Positions 63,976-64,000 of a stretch of DNA of 64,000 nucleotides are shown here, in pieces. How positions within the stretch are numbered: position 1 is the stretch's first letter; every line of letters starts with the position of its first letter. The stretch is from contig NZ_AP018920.1 in NCBI RefSeq assembly GCF_003945385.1, forward strand, positions 1,054,001 to 1,118,000. Reading direction: 5' to 3'. Made by a program: the position numbers and the translations under genes. Source of the DNA: Pseudonocardia autotrophica (GTDB taxonomy: Bacteria; Actinomycetota; Actinomycetes; Mycobacteriales; Pseudonocardiaceae). Under the pieces are notes generated by a model that was given only the letters and a program-made list of their open reading frames with translations, did no database searches and was not told the origin of the DNA.

Positions 63976-64000
63976 TTGATCACCGTGCGGGAGCTGGGCC
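63976..64000 (+). CDS. Start of a further gene (truncated by window end)
   Basis: A TTG start with GGGAGG 7 nt upstream opens a frame reading M-I-T-V-R-E-L-G. This resembles the first residues of PucR-type regulators, but only eight codons are visible. Confidence 0.35.

Overview
The window is chromosomal DNA of a very high-GC actinobacterium, most likely a Pseudonocardia or a close relative in the Pseudonocardiaceae. The basis is strong GC3 bias, many GTG and a few TTG starts, mycothiol S-conjugate amidase, an actinobacterial proteasome beta subunit, DUF397, DUF4245 and DUF6542 proteins, and gene order. From 9969 to 52347 the order follows the Mycobacterium tuberculosis Rv1074c-Rv1112 block, as remembered: thiolase, cbs, metB, greA, mca, small membrane protein, DUF255 protein, hemolysin III, Z-prenyl synthase, phoH2, fumC, glpX, DUF4245, xseB, xseA, lipid-droplet protein, ispH, membrane protein, ychF. 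Extra genes are inserted between these conserved ones. This assignment is inference from protein families, not from a database search.

Region 1 (1-9961) is accessory. It holds an IclR regulator divergent from an amidohydrolase with two identical operators, a TetR gene with two matching operators and a tiny membrane protein, and an orphan proteasome beta subunit (prcB-like) in an operon with a DinB-fold protein. It also holds a nitronate monooxygenase, a DUF397 protein, small hypothetical proteins and a Bax-inhibitor-1-like membrane protein.

Region 2 (9969-22556) is the conserved core. It has thiolase, transsulfuration enzymes (cbs, metB) and threonine dehydratase; greA with a terminator-like hairpin in its leader; mca, the DUF255 protein, PAQR/hemolysin III and a short Z-prenyl transferase.

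Region 3 (22557-25020) is a surface-protein island. Two paralogous secreted rodlin/chaplin-like proteins share a conserved upstream motif and are separated by a 1.1 kb non-coding stretch with a 27-bp tandem repeat. A third small secreted protein, built of three amyloid-like repeats, lies at 62235.

Region 4 (25021-45416) has a DUF885 peptidase, phoH2 with a long structured leader, a GuaB1-type enzyme, a GntR regulator overlapping a LigB-type DNA ligase, and a degenerate EAL-CBS protein. fumC follows, with an IdeR/DtxR-like box in front of it, then glpX, DUF4245 with a 15-bp repeat expansion, and an AbiEi/DUF559 protein flanked by dispersed hairpin repeats. The xseAB operon, ispH, an L,D-transpeptidase and rmuC close the region.

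Region 5 (45671-64000) has DNA-alkylation repair (ada-alkA fusion plus ogt), a two-component system whose kinase appears to begin at an ATC codon, and ychF. An AlbA_2/Schlafen-type ATP-binding gene is bracketed by a 21-bp direct repeat of the ychF 3' end, which suggests site-specific integration. Then come a cold-shock-like protein, a fatty-acid desaturase, a DUF2975/XRE pair with two operators, a seven-repeat RCC1 protein, a LysR regulator, a Tat-exported cholesterol-oxidase-like enzyme, the repeat secreted protein and a TetR regulator. No rRNA, tRNA, CRISPR array, transposase or integrase was recognised.
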